This document shows positions 53,052 through 62,092 of a DNA stretch of 64,000 bases, piece after piece. The notes below the pieces were generated by a model. The model made no database searches, had not been told where the DNA came from, and saw only the letters and a program-made list of their open reading frames with translations. Both the position numbers and the translations under genes were made by a program. Source of the stretch: Gemmatimonadaceae bacterium. GTDB lineage: Bacteria > Gemmatimonadota > Gemmatimonadetes > Gemmatimonadales > Gemmatimonadaceae. Location: NCBI GenBank assembly GCA_020846935.1, contig JADLCY010000008.1, positions 186,001 to 250,000 on the forward strand. Direction: 5' to 3'. The first letter of the stretch is position 1. Each line of letters opens with the position of its first letter.

Positions 53052-55109
53052 TCAGTCGTTCGCGCGCCCGGCGGCGGTTCCCATCGTTCGCATACCCACC
53101 GCCTCGAGCGCCGCGAGCATCTCGCGCGCCGAACCGAAGCGCCGATCCGGACGAGGGGCGAGCGCGCTCCGCACGACTGCAGCCAGTGCCGGCGGCAGCT
53201 CAGGACGCAGCGTCGTTGGGTCAGGCGCGGACGCGTCAGTCACTGAACGGGCAAAGACCTGCTGCAATGTGAGATCGTCGTGCGGCCCCTTGCCCGTGAG
53301 GCATTCGAAGAGGACCGCCCCCGCCGCGTAGATGTCCGCGCGCGCGTCCACCGGATCCCCCGCCAGCTGCTCGGGCGCCATGTACGCGGGGCTGCCGACG
53401 ATCATGCCGGTCGACGTGAACTTCCGCTGGCCCAGCGTTGCGTTGACAAGTCGCGCAATGCCGAAATCGGTCACCTTGAGCAGGCCGCTCCCGCCCAGCA
53501 GCAGGTTGGGTGGCTTGATATCGCGGTGCACGACGCCGACCTCGTGTGCGGCCTCGAGCGCGCGCAGCATCTGCATGCCGATGCTCTGCACCGCGCCCAC
53601 GGGCAGGCGACCTTCCTGGGCGATGAGATCGTCCAGCGACCGTCCTTCGACCAGCTCCATCGTCAGGTAGTACACGTCGTCGACCACGCCGAGGTCGTGC
53701 GTGCGCACCACGTTGCGGTGCGTGATGCGCCGTGCGAGGCGAATCTCCTCACGAAAGCGATCGAGGAGCCCCTGGTCCTGGCGCAGATCCTCGCTGTGGA
53801 GCGTCTTGAGCGCCACGGTCTCCCCGAGTTCGCGGTCGACCACGCGATACACGGCGCCCATCCCTCCCGCGCCAAGCAGGCCCACGATTTCGTAGCGATT
53901 CGCGAATATTGCCCCCGGGGCAAGCCCGGCGGCCGGCGACGACCCCGGCGCGCGCGCCCGGTGCTCGTGCTGCAGCACAGCGACCAGGTCGTCCTTCGCC
54001 CGCAGGTCGTCGAGCAGGGCGTGGAACGCGTCCGCCAGTTCCCCGATCTCACGCGGCGCGTGGTCGGGGAGCGACACGCCGTATTCCCCCTGCCGTGCCC
54101 CACGCGTGGCGCGGACCAGTGCGCGAATCGGCGCGGCGATGCGCCGAGAGACCACGAGGCCAGCCCCCAGCGCGAGCAACAGCCCGGCCACAAACGCGAC
54201 CAACACTGACGTCGGCAGCGGATCCACTGCGGCGAGCGCCTGTCGCCTCGAACGCAACCCTACCAGGAGTCCGACCGTGTCACCGCCCGCGGTCACCAGC
54301 GGGTTCGCCGCACCGATGTACCCGTCGTCGAGTCCATCACCCCGTACCTCGACGTGCCCATCGGCGCTGCGCGCACTCAAGGCGCGTTCGAGCGCCGGCC
54401 TGGCACTGCCGGCCATCGTGCTCGTGGCCACGTGGGCACGGCGGCTGGAGTCGATCACCGCGAGCACGATCTCCGAGCCGGTCTGTCGGCGCAGGGACGC
54501 CGCGTCACGCGTATCCACGGCGAGCGCGGCGATGAGCGCTCCCGCCACGGCGCCGCCACCGGGAGGGCGCATGGGCACGGCGATCGTCTGATAGATCGCG
54601 TCGCCCTGGTCTCCCGGCTCGAGCCACGCGCCCGAGGCGCTGTCACCGGCCAGCGCGCGGCGCACGAGTGCGCCACTCGAGAAGTCCTCGCCGGTGCGTT
54701 CGGGGTGAAGACTCCACGCGGCCAGCGTTCCCTGTTGGTCCACGAGCATCACCCACGACGCTGCAAGCTGCTGCTGATACTCCTCGGCCTGGTCCAGCAA
54801 GCTCGCCAGGTCGCGTCGAGCCAGCGCAGCCTCGTACCGCGAGTAATACGTCGGCACGGCGGCGAGCCCTGCGGCTAGGCGCTGCACGCTCATCGTTCGC
54901 TGCCCGAGCGCGTCCTCGATGGCCGCGCGCGTCGTGTTCAGCTCGCGGGCCAGCGACCGCTCGGCGACGGCACGCGCCCGCGTGACGGTCAGCAGAAAGA
55001 CGAGGCCAAGGGCGCCCGCGACGACCAGCGCGCCAGCAACGAAGATCTGCGAGGCAACGCTGCGGGGTCCCGGACGTGCTGGCTTAGTAGCGGCGGCCCC
55101 GTGCGTCAT
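53052..55109 (-). CDS. Membrane sensor Ser/Thr protein kinase (Cache-like sensor, HAMP)
   Basis: The 685-residue protein has two membrane helices (IFVAGALVVAGALGLVFLL and VLVAFVAGLLLALGAGLVV) that flank a ~240-residue periplasmic sensor with a Cache-like pattern, a HAMP-like segment (RRIAAPIRALVRATRG) and a C-terminal kinase (GAGGMGAVY, VALKTL, HRDIKPPNLLL, DFGIARL, APEQLAGDPVD). The kinase is intact. ATG 55109 overlaps the cupredoxin-like gene's 3' end by 26 nt, so the two genes are coupled. Confidence 0.86.
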   Translation of the reverse strand: MTHGAAATKPARPGPRSVASQIFVAGALVVAGALGLVFLLTVTRARAVAERSLARELNTTRAAIEDALGQRTMSVQRLAAGLAAVPTYYSRYEAALARRDLASLLDQAEEYQQQLAASWVMLVDQQGTLAAWSLHPERTGEDFSSGALVRRALAGDSASGAWLEPGDQGDAIYQTIAVPMRPPGGGAVAGALIAALAVDTRDAASLRRQTGSEIVLAVIDSSRRAHVATSTMAGSARPALERALSARSADGHVEVRGDGLDDGYIGAANPLVTAGGDTVGLLVGLRSRRQALAAVDPLPTSVLVAFVAGLLLALGAGLVVSRRIAAPIRALVRATRGARQGEYGVSLPDHAPREIGELADAFHALLDDLRAKDDLVAVLQHEHRARAPGSSPAAGLAPGAIFANRYEIVGLLGAGGMGAVYRVVDRELGETVALKTLHSEDLRQDQGLLDRFREEIRLARRITHRNVVRTHDLGVVDDVYYLTMELVEGRSLDDLIAQEGRLPVGAVQSIGMQMLRALEAAHEVGVVHRDIKPPNLLLGGSGLLKVTDFGIARLVNATLGQRKFTSTGMIVGSPAYMAPEQLAGDPVDARADIYAAGAVLFECLTGKGPHDDLTLQQVFARSVTDASAPDPTTLRPELPPALAAVVRSALAPRPDRRFGSAREMLAALEAVGMRTMGTAAGRAND

Positions 55110-55755
55110 ACGATTTGCCGTTCTTGTCGAGGTGCTGCACGAAGGTGTAGCGACGGGCATCGAGCGCCACCACGAGGTCGGCGGCAGCGGGAACCGACAC
55201 CGGGATCGCGCGTTCGCCCCCACGTTCGTGCCACACCCGCAGCGTGTAGCGACCCGGCGGTACCTGGTCGAACGCAAAGCGACCCCCACGGTCCGGCCTC
55301 GTGGCGAACGGCGTGGATTGCACGAGCACAAACGCCGACATGCGTGCGTGGACGTTGCAGTAGATACGCGCGAGCCCGGGCGACTCGAACGTCACCGTTC
55401 GCGTCTGATTGCGACCGTAGAGCCCGAGGTCGAACGGCCGGGGCGTGGACGTCGAAAAGACATTGTGATCGAACGGGTCGTGGTTCGGGAACGCGACGGT
55501 GGATCCCACCGGCACGATGGTGATCCGAGGCACAAACGTCTTGTCTTCCGTGAGGACCTCGACGCGACGCGCCGGCGCCGCGGCAACCCCGCCCTCGAGC
55601 CACACGAGCGCCTCGTCCACGTCGGTCGCGCGACCGGCCCGGTCCAGAACCTCGACGCGCCCGCTCACCGACGTCGACTGTGCGCCGCCGTCAGGCGCCG
55701 CACCCCCGATGACAAGGAGCGCCGTGCAGGTGATTCTTCCCAGTGTCATGGCCAT
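55084..55755 (-). CDS. Exported cupredoxin-like protein
   Basis: The 223-residue protein has a signal peptide (CTALLVIGGAAPDGGAQ). The middle region carries a cupredoxin copper site: His in NHDPFDHNVFS, Cys and His in IYCNVHARMSAFV with the following Met. A C-terminal carboxypeptidase-regulatory-like segment follows (GGRFAFDQVPPGRYTLRVWHERG). ATG 55755 is the farthest start; ATG 55749 is equally possible. Only 31 nt separate it from the divergent barrel gene, so promoters must overlap coding. Confidence 0.78.
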   Translation of the reverse strand: MAMTLGRITCTALLVIGGAAPDGGAQSTSVSGRVEVLDRAGRATDVDEALVWLEGGVAAAPARRVEVLTEDKTFVPRITIVPVGSTVAFPNHDPFDHNVFSTSTPRPFDLGLYGRNQTRTVTFESPGLARIYCNVHARMSAFVLVQSTPFATRPDRGGRFAFDQVPPGRYTLRVWHERGGERAIPVSVPAAADLVVALDARRYTFVQHLDKNGKSYDARGRRY

Positions 55756-55786
55756 GCGTATCTCGTCCGTGCTTCCCGACAACAAC

Positions 55787-56977
55787 ATGCAATCCACCGC
55801 CGCGTCTCCGCGATGCCCCGTTTGGCTGACTTGCGCGCTCGTCCTGGCGCCGTATGCCGTTCCGGCCGTGCTGCACGCCCAGGACGCGTCACGCGTCGAC
55901 GTCCGCGTAAGCGCCACGGTGCTGCTCAACACCTTCTTCACCAGCACGCGCACGAACAACTTCGACATTCCGCAGGTCGCGCTGCGCCCCTCGGCGGCCG
56001 ACTCCCTTGGTGAGGGCGGCGGTGTGGGACTCACCGTGCGCCAGACGCGGGTCGGCGTGCACGCGTTCTGGCCCGACGTGCACGGCGCCGAGGTCCGCGC
56101 CGAAGTCGATGCCGACTTCTATGGCGGGCAGCAGCAGAGCGGCTTTGGCGACCTCATGCCGCTCCTTCGGGTGCGGCGCGCAATCGTCGATGTCGCCTGG
56201 GACCGCGCCTCGCTGCTCGTGGGTCAGGAGGTTCCCCTCATCGCCGAGTACAATCCGCTTTCGTTTGCCACCGTCGGCTTGTCGGGCCTCTCCAACTCGG
56301 GAAACCTGTGGCTCTGGGTTCCGCAGCTCCGCGGCGGAGTACGCCTCGTGCGCACGGAGCAGCTTCGGCTCGATGTCGACGCCGCGATCGTGGGCGCCGG
56401 CACCAATGAACCAGCCGGCGAACTGCTCGTGCAACCTGACCGCGCCGAACAGAGCAACCGACCGGCGCTCCAGGCACGCGCGATGCTGCGGTGGGGCACC
56501 GCCGAGCGCCCGGGAGATGTGAGCGTAGGGCTGCATCGCGGTTGGCTGGCGACGGCTGGTGATTCATCGCTGGCCTCGTCCGCCGTGACCGCGGCCCTGC
56601 GCCTGCCATTGGGCACGCGTGCCACGTTCACGGGCGAGGCCTTCACCGGTCAGGCGCTCACCGGACTTGGTGGCGGCGGCGTAGGCCAGTTCCTCGGCGT
56701 GAACAATGTTCCGGTGCAAACCACGGGAGGCTGGGGCCAGCTCGTCGTGGAGCTTCCTCGGCGCGTCGCCGTTGCCGGGGCGTGGGGCATGGACGACCCT
56801 GACGACAACGATCTCGACGCCTCCGGACGTCTGCGCAATGTGACCACGATGGGTGCCGTGCACTGGACGCCCGCACCGTTCATCGTTGCGCTCGAAGTCC
56901 GACGCATGACGACGACGTACCGCTCCGGTCTGCGATCGGGCACACATGTGAACCTCGCCGTGGGCATCGGGTTCTGA
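55787..56977 (+). CDS. Outer-membrane beta-barrel protein (porin-like)
   Basis: The 396-residue protein has a signal peptide (WLTCALVLAPYAVPAVLHAQ) followed by alternating hydrophobic strands typical of a barrel, ending VNLAVGIGF with a C-terminal aromatic residue. Segments such as GGVGLTVRQTRVGVHAFWPDV and VRAEVDADFYGGQQQSGFG support it. The start at ATG 55787 is preferred for the signal peptide. Substrate unknown. Confidence 0.78.
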   Translation: MQSTAASPRCPVWLTCALVLAPYAVPAVLHAQDASRVDVRVSATVLLNTFFTSTRTNNFDIPQVALRPSAADSLGEGGGVGLTVRQTRVGVHAFWPDVHGAEVRAEVDADFYGGQQQSGFGDLMPLLRVRRAIVDVAWDRASLLVGQEVPLIAEYNPLSFATVGLSGLSNSGNLWLWVPQLRGGVRLVRTEQLRLDVDAAIVGAGTNEPAGELLVQPDRAEQSNRPALQARAMLRWGTAERPGDVSVGLHRGWLATAGDSSLASSAVTAALRLPLGTRATFTGEAFTGQALTGLGGGGVGQFLGVNNVPVQTTGGWGQLVVELPRRVAVAGAWGMDDPDDNDLDASGRLRNVTTMGAVHWTPAPFIVALEVRRMTTTYRSGLRSGTHVNLAVGIGF

Positions 56978-57011
56978 CGGGGGACGGCGCGCACACCGTT
57001 ATCTTGGGCGT

Positions 57012-57842
57012 GTGCCTCCTTCCACCCTCCTCGTCGATCACGCGCTCTCCACTCGGCTCGAGGCCGCGGAGGGCCTGAGCGGCGCTGACTTCGTGTCCGC
57101 CCGCGCCGCCCTTGCCCCGCACGTCGGCGCAACGTCGCTGGAGCTCGGCGGTACGTACGTGCTGTTCGACGGCGCCACCTCTCCAGTGACGCAGACCTTC
57201 GCGCTCGGGATGACCGCGCCCGTCACGGCTGACCTGCTCGATGAGATCGAGGCGTTCTTTGCGGCGCGCGGCGCGCCGGTCTTTCACGAGGTCAGTCCGC
57301 TCGCCGACGATGGTGTACTCGCGCTGCTCGCTGCCCGTGGCTACACGCCCATCGAGCTGACGAGTGTGATGTTCCGTGAGCTGCACGCCGACGTCGTGTT
57401 CTCGCCTGACGCCGTCGGTTCGCCTGTCACCGTGCGGCGCGCGGAGCCCGGCGACCACGACGCGTGGATCGACACGGCGGTTGCTGGCTGGGCCGAGTTC
57501 ACCGAATACGCTGGCGAGATCCGCGAGCTCTCGCGTATCACCTTCGCCCGTGCGTCCGCGCGCAGCTATCTCGCCATGCTCGGCGGCCGCCCGGTCGCTA
57601 CCGGAGCGCTCGGCGTCAGCGGGGGTGTCGCCCTGCTGGCCGGTGCGAGTACGATTCCCGAGGCGCGCCGTCAGGGCGCGCAGCTCGCATTGCTCAACGC
57701 ACGGCTGCGGGATGCCGCGCTCGCGGGCTGCGACGTGGCGATGATGTGCGCCAGGCCCGGGAGCGCCTCGCAGCGCAACGCCGAACGCCACGGATTTCGC
57801 ATCGCCTACACGCGCATCAAGTGGGGCCGGCGCCCCGCGTGA
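57012..57842 (+). CDS. GNAT-fold N-acetyltransferase
   Basis: The 276-residue protein shows a degenerate N-terminal half and a GNAT-like C-terminal half with VTVRRAEPGDHDAWIDTAVAG, GGVALLAGASTIPEARRQGAQLALLNA (acetyl-CoA loop), and ARPGSASQRNAERHGF. GTG start at 57012. The N-terminal half may be a second GNAT domain. Substrate unknown. Confidence 0.8.
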   Translation: MPPSTLLVDHALSTRLEAAEGLSGADFVSARAALAPHVGATSLELGGTYVLFDGATSPVTQTFALGMTAPVTADLLDEIEAFFAARGAPVFHEVSPLADDGVLALLAARGYTPIELTSVMFRELHADVVFSPDAVGSPVTVRRAEPGDHDAWIDTAVAGWAEFTEYAGEIRELSRITFARASARSYLAMLGGRPVATGALGVSGGVALLAGASTIPEARRQGAQLALLNARLRDAALAGCDVAMMCARPGSASQRNAERHGFRIAYTRIKWGRRPA

Positions 57843-57861
57843 CCCATTGCTTTCCACGATC

Positions 57862-59610
57862 ATGATCACCGCTTCGCGCTCGCTGCTTGCTCTGCTGATC
57901 GCCGCGCCCTCTGTTGCGCTCGCTCAGGCCAGTCCGTCTGCAGCGCTCTGGTCGCTGGTGCGTCCGCGATACTCCGGCGAACGCGCTCGAGAGACTGTCG
58001 CGTTTCTCGACCAGTATGTGCGCTGGCCCGGCAACCGGGGATTCGACGCGAGCATTGCCCACATCGTGGAGCGGCTCCGCGCCGCCGGTTACGTCGCGGA
58101 GTCTGTCGCCACCGCGCGTGACCGGCTGGTCTATCGCGTCGAACGGTACCCGATGACGAACCCCGCGTGGGAGCCGACGGATGCTTCGCTGTCAATCGTT
58201 GGGGACACGTCGCCCGTGCTGCAGTTCGCCACCAACCGCAACATGCTCGCGACCAACTCGTATGCCACGCCCGCTGATGGCGTGGAGGCCGAGCTGGTGG
58301 ACGCCGGTGCGGGCACTGCGGCGCGCCTCGATTCTCTCGACGTGCGCGGCAAGATCGTGCTGGCCGAGTCGGGGATCGGTCGACTGTTCACTGAAGCCGT
58401 GGCGCGCCGAGGGGCCGCGGGAGTGCTCGCCTATTCGCTCCCCGCGTACCTGCAGCCCACGAGGAACACCACGTCCATTCAGTTCGGCGGCCTGCCTCGC
58501 GGCGCCCCGGCCGGTTCGTGGGGGATCCTCCTGTCGCATGAGGCATTGACCAGGCTGCGCGCCGCCTTGGGTCGCGGTCCCGTGCGGGTGCGGGTCTCGA
58601 CGAACGTGACGTGGACGCCAAATGCCGTGGAGCAAGCCGTGGTCGCCGAGGTGCGCGGGTCGCGCGCACCCGAGGAGCGATTCGTGTTTTCCGCGCACGT
58701 ACAGGAGCCCGGTGCGAACGACAATGCATCGGGCGTCGGCGCGCAGGTAGAGATGGCGCGCGTCGCTGCTCAACTCGTGAAGGCCGGACGCGTGAACCCC
58801 GCGCGCACCATCACCATGTTGTGGGGCCTCGAGATCACGTCGACACGGCGCTACATCGAGCAGGACTCGGTACGCGCGCGTGGTATTCGCTGGGGGCTTT
58901 CGCTCGACATGGTCGGCGAGGACACCGAGAAGACCGGAGGCACCTTCCTCATCGAGAAGATGCCGGATCCCTCCGCGATCTGGACGCGCGGCGACGACAA
59001 GCACTCGGAATGGGGTGGCTCGCCGATCACCAAGGACCGCCTGACACCGCACTACTTCAACGACTTCGTGCTGCAGCGCTGTCTGGAGCAGGCGCGCACC
59101 AACGGCTGGGTCGTGCGGACGAACCCGTTCGAAGGTGGGAGTGATCATACACCGTTCCTTCAGGCAAAGAAGCCAGGGCTCCTCTTCTGGCATTTCACCG
59201 ATCAGTTCTACCACACGGATCGCGATCGCCTCGAGATGGTGTCGGCAAGTGAGCTGCGCAACGTTGGCATGTCGGCCCTGGTCAGCGCCCTCGTGCTCAC
59301 GAGCGCTTCGAGTGCCACGGCGCGCATGGTGATCGACGAAACGGAGCGGGCCGCGATCGCGCGCCTCGCGGTCGAGACCACGCTTGGCGCCGGCGAGCTG
59401 GCCAGGGGCGGCGATGCTGCGCTCCAGCGCGACATCATCGAGACGTGGGCGGCCTGGTATCGCGATGCGGTCGGGACCGTGTCCGACATCGAGATCGACG
59501 GCCCGTCGCCGGCTGTGCGGCAGCGCATCGCGGCGGCGCAGGCGCGCCTCGACGCTGCGCTACGCACCTCGCTGGCCGGGCTCGGCAAGCGACCGGGAAC
59601 CAGCGATTAG
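57862..59610 (+). CDS. Secreted M28 family peptidase with PA insert
   Basis: The 582-residue protein has a signal peptide (SLLALLIAAPSVALAQ), a PA-like domain (DVRGKIVLAESGIGRLF) and an M28 zinc peptidase: FSAHVQEPGANDNASGVGAQV (His, Asp), MLWGLEITSTRRYIE (a Glu where many M28s have an EE pair), SLDMVGED and the later GGSDHTPF. ATG 57862 is chosen over 57847. Its stop overlaps the methyltransferase gene's 3' end. Confidence 0.87.
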   Translation: MITASRSLLALLIAAPSVALAQASPSAALWSLVRPRYSGERARETVAFLDQYVRWPGNRGFDASIAHIVERLRAAGYVAESVATARDRLVYRVERYPMTNPAWEPTDASLSIVGDTSPVLQFATNRNMLATNSYATPADGVEAELVDAGAGTAARLDSLDVRGKIVLAESGIGRLFTEAVARRGAAGVLAYSLPAYLQPTRNTTSIQFGGLPRGAPAGSWGILLSHEALTRLRAALGRGPVRVRVSTNVTWTPNAVEQAVVAEVRGSRAPEERFVFSAHVQEPGANDNASGVGAQVEMARVAAQLVKAGRVNPARTITMLWGLEITSTRRYIEQDSVRARGIRWGLSLDMVGEDTEKTGGTFLIEKMPDPSAIWTRGDDKHSEWGGSPITKDRLTPHYFNDFVLQRCLEQARTNGWVVRTNPFEGGSDHTPFLQAKKPGLLFWHFTDQFYHTDRDRLEMVSASELRNVGMSALVSALVLTSASSATARMVIDETERAAIARLAVETTLGAGELARGGDAALQRDIIETWAAWYRDAVGTVSDIEIDGPSPAVRQRIAAAQARLDAALRTSLAGLGKRPGTSD

Positions 59611-60392
59611 TTGCTGAAGATGTGCCGCGCGAACGCGGGCGGGCGCTTGCGGTATGCCACGTGGAGCACGTCCGAGCACGAAGCCCACTGCAGGCCGAGC
59701 CGCTTCATGAGGGCGTCCATCGCCGCGCGCGAGTAGAGTGACACGTGGCCGTTGCGCGGCGAGGCGTACCACCAGCTGAGCCCCTGCGCGTCGATGTCGG
59801 CCGGTTGCAGGAGCGTCGAGAAGAGCAGGAGCCCGCGCTCGCTCAGGAACCAGCGCATGTCCCTGAGCGTCTCGTACGGCGTGGGCGAGTGTTCGAGCAC
59901 TTCGAATGAGGTGACCAGGTCAAACGTACCCGACGGTCGTGTCGATCCCTCGTGGAACGGGTCGTAGCAGGTGGCGCGGGCAAATCCGCGTTGCGCGAGT
60001 TGGCGGACCAGCCGGCCATTGCCGCCGCCGTAGTCGAGCACCGCGATGCCCGGCGTCTGTGCGAACGTGTTTGCGACCATCTCACCGTTCCTGATCGGTC
60101 GGCGCTCGACGAAGTCCGGGTCGGCGAGGACGTAGTCGTCGTTGTAGATGTCGCGTTGCCAGTCGCCTGGGGCAAAGTGGTCGAACGCTGCGGTAAAGAT
60201 GAAGCCGCAGCGAATGCAGCGATGGTATGGCACGGGGCGGTTCGCGTCGCCAAAGACGCGGCCCTTGGAATCCTCGCAGGTCCGGTTGAAGTCGACCGTG
60301 CCCATGGCGACAGACGCCTCACCACAGCACTTGCATGCCGTGGTGCCGGGGATGGGTTCGGTGGCGAGTGGTGCGTCGGCGTCCTGGAGCAT
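59607..60392 (-). CDS. Class I SAM-dependent methyltransferase with zinc-ribbon-like N-terminus
   Basis: The 261-residue protein has an N-terminal CKCCGE and CIRCG pair (zinc ribbon-like), then a methyltransferase core: VLDYGGGNGRLVRQLAQRG, and FDLVTSFEVLEHSPTPYETL. ATG 60392 is chosen; the upstream frame has no stop but looks non-coding. Similar enzymes act in surface-polysaccharide or antibiotic pathways; no neighbour supports a specific role. Confidence 0.8.
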   Translation of the reverse strand: MLQDADAPLATEPIPGTTACKCCGEASVAMGTVDFNRTCEDSKGRVFGDANRPVPYHRCIRCGFIFTAAFDHFAPGDWQRDIYNDDYVLADPDFVERRPIRNGEMVANTFAQTPGIAVLDYGGGNGRLVRQLAQRGFARATCYDPFHEGSTRPSGTFDLVTSFEVLEHSPTPYETLRDMRWFLSERGLLLFSTLLQPADIDAQGLSWWYASPRNGHVSLYSRAAMDALMKRLGLQWASCSDVLHVAYRKRPPAFARHIFSN

Positions 60393-60804
60393 CCCATGGA
60401 AGGATCGGCCCGCGCACGGGCTTCTTGAGGCCGTCTCGCGGATGTGCTCGTCACTTTCAGGGACCGAGTGTCCACGCGCGCCTGCCGGTTGGCGGTGTGG
60501 CGGCTTCGGTTCGTCGTTCTCGGAAACCGTTAGGCGCCGGCGCCGAATGAGTGCGCCAGCTCCGGGGCATGCCGAAGAAGGGGCGCGCTGTCGTGAGCGC
60601 TGTCGGCCGACAGCGTCCCTCGGGCTTCCTGGCGTTGCCGTTAGGCGCCGGCGCCGTGAAACCGCGCCGACGCCCGGGCAGTACGGTGCGAAGGCCCCTG
60701 TCGTGAGCCTCTCGGCCGGCCGTTGCCTTCGGACCTCCTCATCTCTCGTGACCCTCTTGTCTCTCCCCCGTGTCCGCGCCTTTGTGCGCGTCGCCCTCAC
60801 CGGG
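60393..60804. other. Intergenic region, 412 nt, with an imperfect tandem repeat
   Basis: Between the methyltransferase and the metallophosphatase genes. The two copies of a 19-nt element and partly similar flanks, described separately, occupy the middle. No coding frame is convincing. Confidence 0.6.
60527..60656. repeat. Direct repeat of 19 nt, 111 nt apart
   Basis: CCGTTAGGCGCCGGCGCCG occurs at 60527-60545 and again at 60638-60656. The following bases are partly similar, including CTGTCGTGAGC followed by TCGGCCG in both units. It also contains the octamer CGTTAGGC, frequent in this window, and a palindromic GGCGCC core. Confidence 0.75.
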
Positions 60805-61968
60805 ATGCGACACTTTGCCGTGTCCATTCTCGTGCTGCTGGCGGCACTGGTGACGTTCGGTTTGGCCATTGGTGCTGAGGCGCACCTGTTCGAGGACCGG
60901 TTGGCCTACCAGCTCGATGGCGAGGTTCATGTGTTTTTCGAGGGCGATTCCGCCGTCGCCCACGTGGTGCGCGGTGACAACGACCGCGGCTTTCGCGTCG
61001 ACACCGCCGCGCTACCGAGCGACGGAGCGGCGAGCGTCCGCGTGGAATGGCCTGCCGACGGCAGTGAGTTTGATGTGCCCGTGATCCAGGAGGTGATGAC
61101 TCCGGCCGCCGTGTACGATGACAAGGAGCCCATCGTTGCCATCTCCGACCTCGAGAGCGGCTTTGGTGCGCTGCGGACTTTTCTGGTTGCCCACGGTGTC
61201 GCTGATGAAAGGCTGAACTGGACCTTCGGCAAGGGGCACCTCGTCGTCGTGGGCGACCTCGTCGACCGCGGCGCATCGACGACCCAGGTTCTATGGGGCG
61301 TCTACAAGCTCGAGCAGTCCGCGCGGCAGGCCGGTGGCACGGTGCACGTCATCATCGGCAACCACGAGATCAAGAACCTTCAGGGCAACTATCAGACGGC
61401 CAACGAGAAGTACTTCCACATCGCAGGGATACTCGGCAAGCAGCAGCACCAGCTGTTCGACGACAGCTCAATACTGGGCCGATGGCTCGCATCGAAGAAC
61501 GTCGTGGAAGTCATCGACGGCGTCGCGTTCGTTCACGGTGGCCTGCACCCCGATCTGGGGAAGTACCGGTTGTCGGTCGAAGAGATCAACCGTGTGGTGC
61601 GAGCGGGCTATCGCACGCCGTATTACACGCCGGTCACGGCGACGGGGGAGTCGTTCCTGCGCTCCAGCACGACCGGGCCGGCCTGGTACCGCGGGTACCT
61701 CAAGGACGACCTCTCGCCGCAGGCGGTGGAACGCGGCCTGAGCGCCGTGGGCGCCAGGGCGGTCGTGGTCGGCCACACCTTGCAGGGCAAAGTGAACGTG
61801 CGGCACGGGGGACGGGTCGTCGCCATCGATGTCAGGCATCCAAAGGACTACTTGAGGAGTTTCCCTCTCCGTAGCAGCGAGGGGTTGCTGATCAAGGACG
61901 GAGAGTTCAATCGGCTGCTGGAAGGCGGAGGCAAGCGCCCCCTCCGCGTGAGTGTCCAGCGAGATTGA
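60805..61968 (+). CDS. Shewanella-like metallophosphatase (PPP fold), exported
   Basis: The 387-residue protein has an N-terminal hydrophobic helix (VSILVLLAALVTFGLAIGAEA), a short beta domain, then the calcineurin-like phosphatase motifs: SDLESGFG (metal Asp), VVVGDLVDRGASTTQ, VIIGNHEIKN, and VVVGHTLQGKV. This set matches the Shewanella-like phosphatase branch. ATG 60805 is chosen for the hydrophobic start. It may be a membrane-anchored or exported phosphatase. Confidence 0.85.
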   Translation: MRHFAVSILVLLAALVTFGLAIGAEAHLFEDRLAYQLDGEVHVFFEGDSAVAHVVRGDNDRGFRVDTAALPSDGAASVRVEWPADGSEFDVPVIQEVMTPAAVYDDKEPIVAISDLESGFGALRTFLVAHGVADERLNWTFGKGHLVVVGDLVDRGASTTQVLWGVYKLEQSARQAGGTVHVIIGNHEIKNLQGNYQTANEKYFHIAGILGKQQHQLFDDSSILGRWLASKNVVEVIDGVAFVHGGLHPDLGKYRLSVEEINRVVRAGYRTPYYTPVTATGESFLRSSTTGPAWYRGYLKDDLSPQAVERGLSAVGARAVVVGHTLQGKVNVRHGGRVVAIDVRHPKDYLRSFPLRSSEGLLIKDGEFNRLLEGGGKRPLRVSVQRD

Positions 61969-62092
61969 GCCAGCGTTCCATCGTCGGCTCATCGGCCAAC
62001 CCCTTCAATTGCCGCAGGCGTGCCTAAGGGAATGCGACGGCGGCCACCGCCAGCGCGCGCTGAGCCGGCTCATGGTCGGATCATTGATGCCG

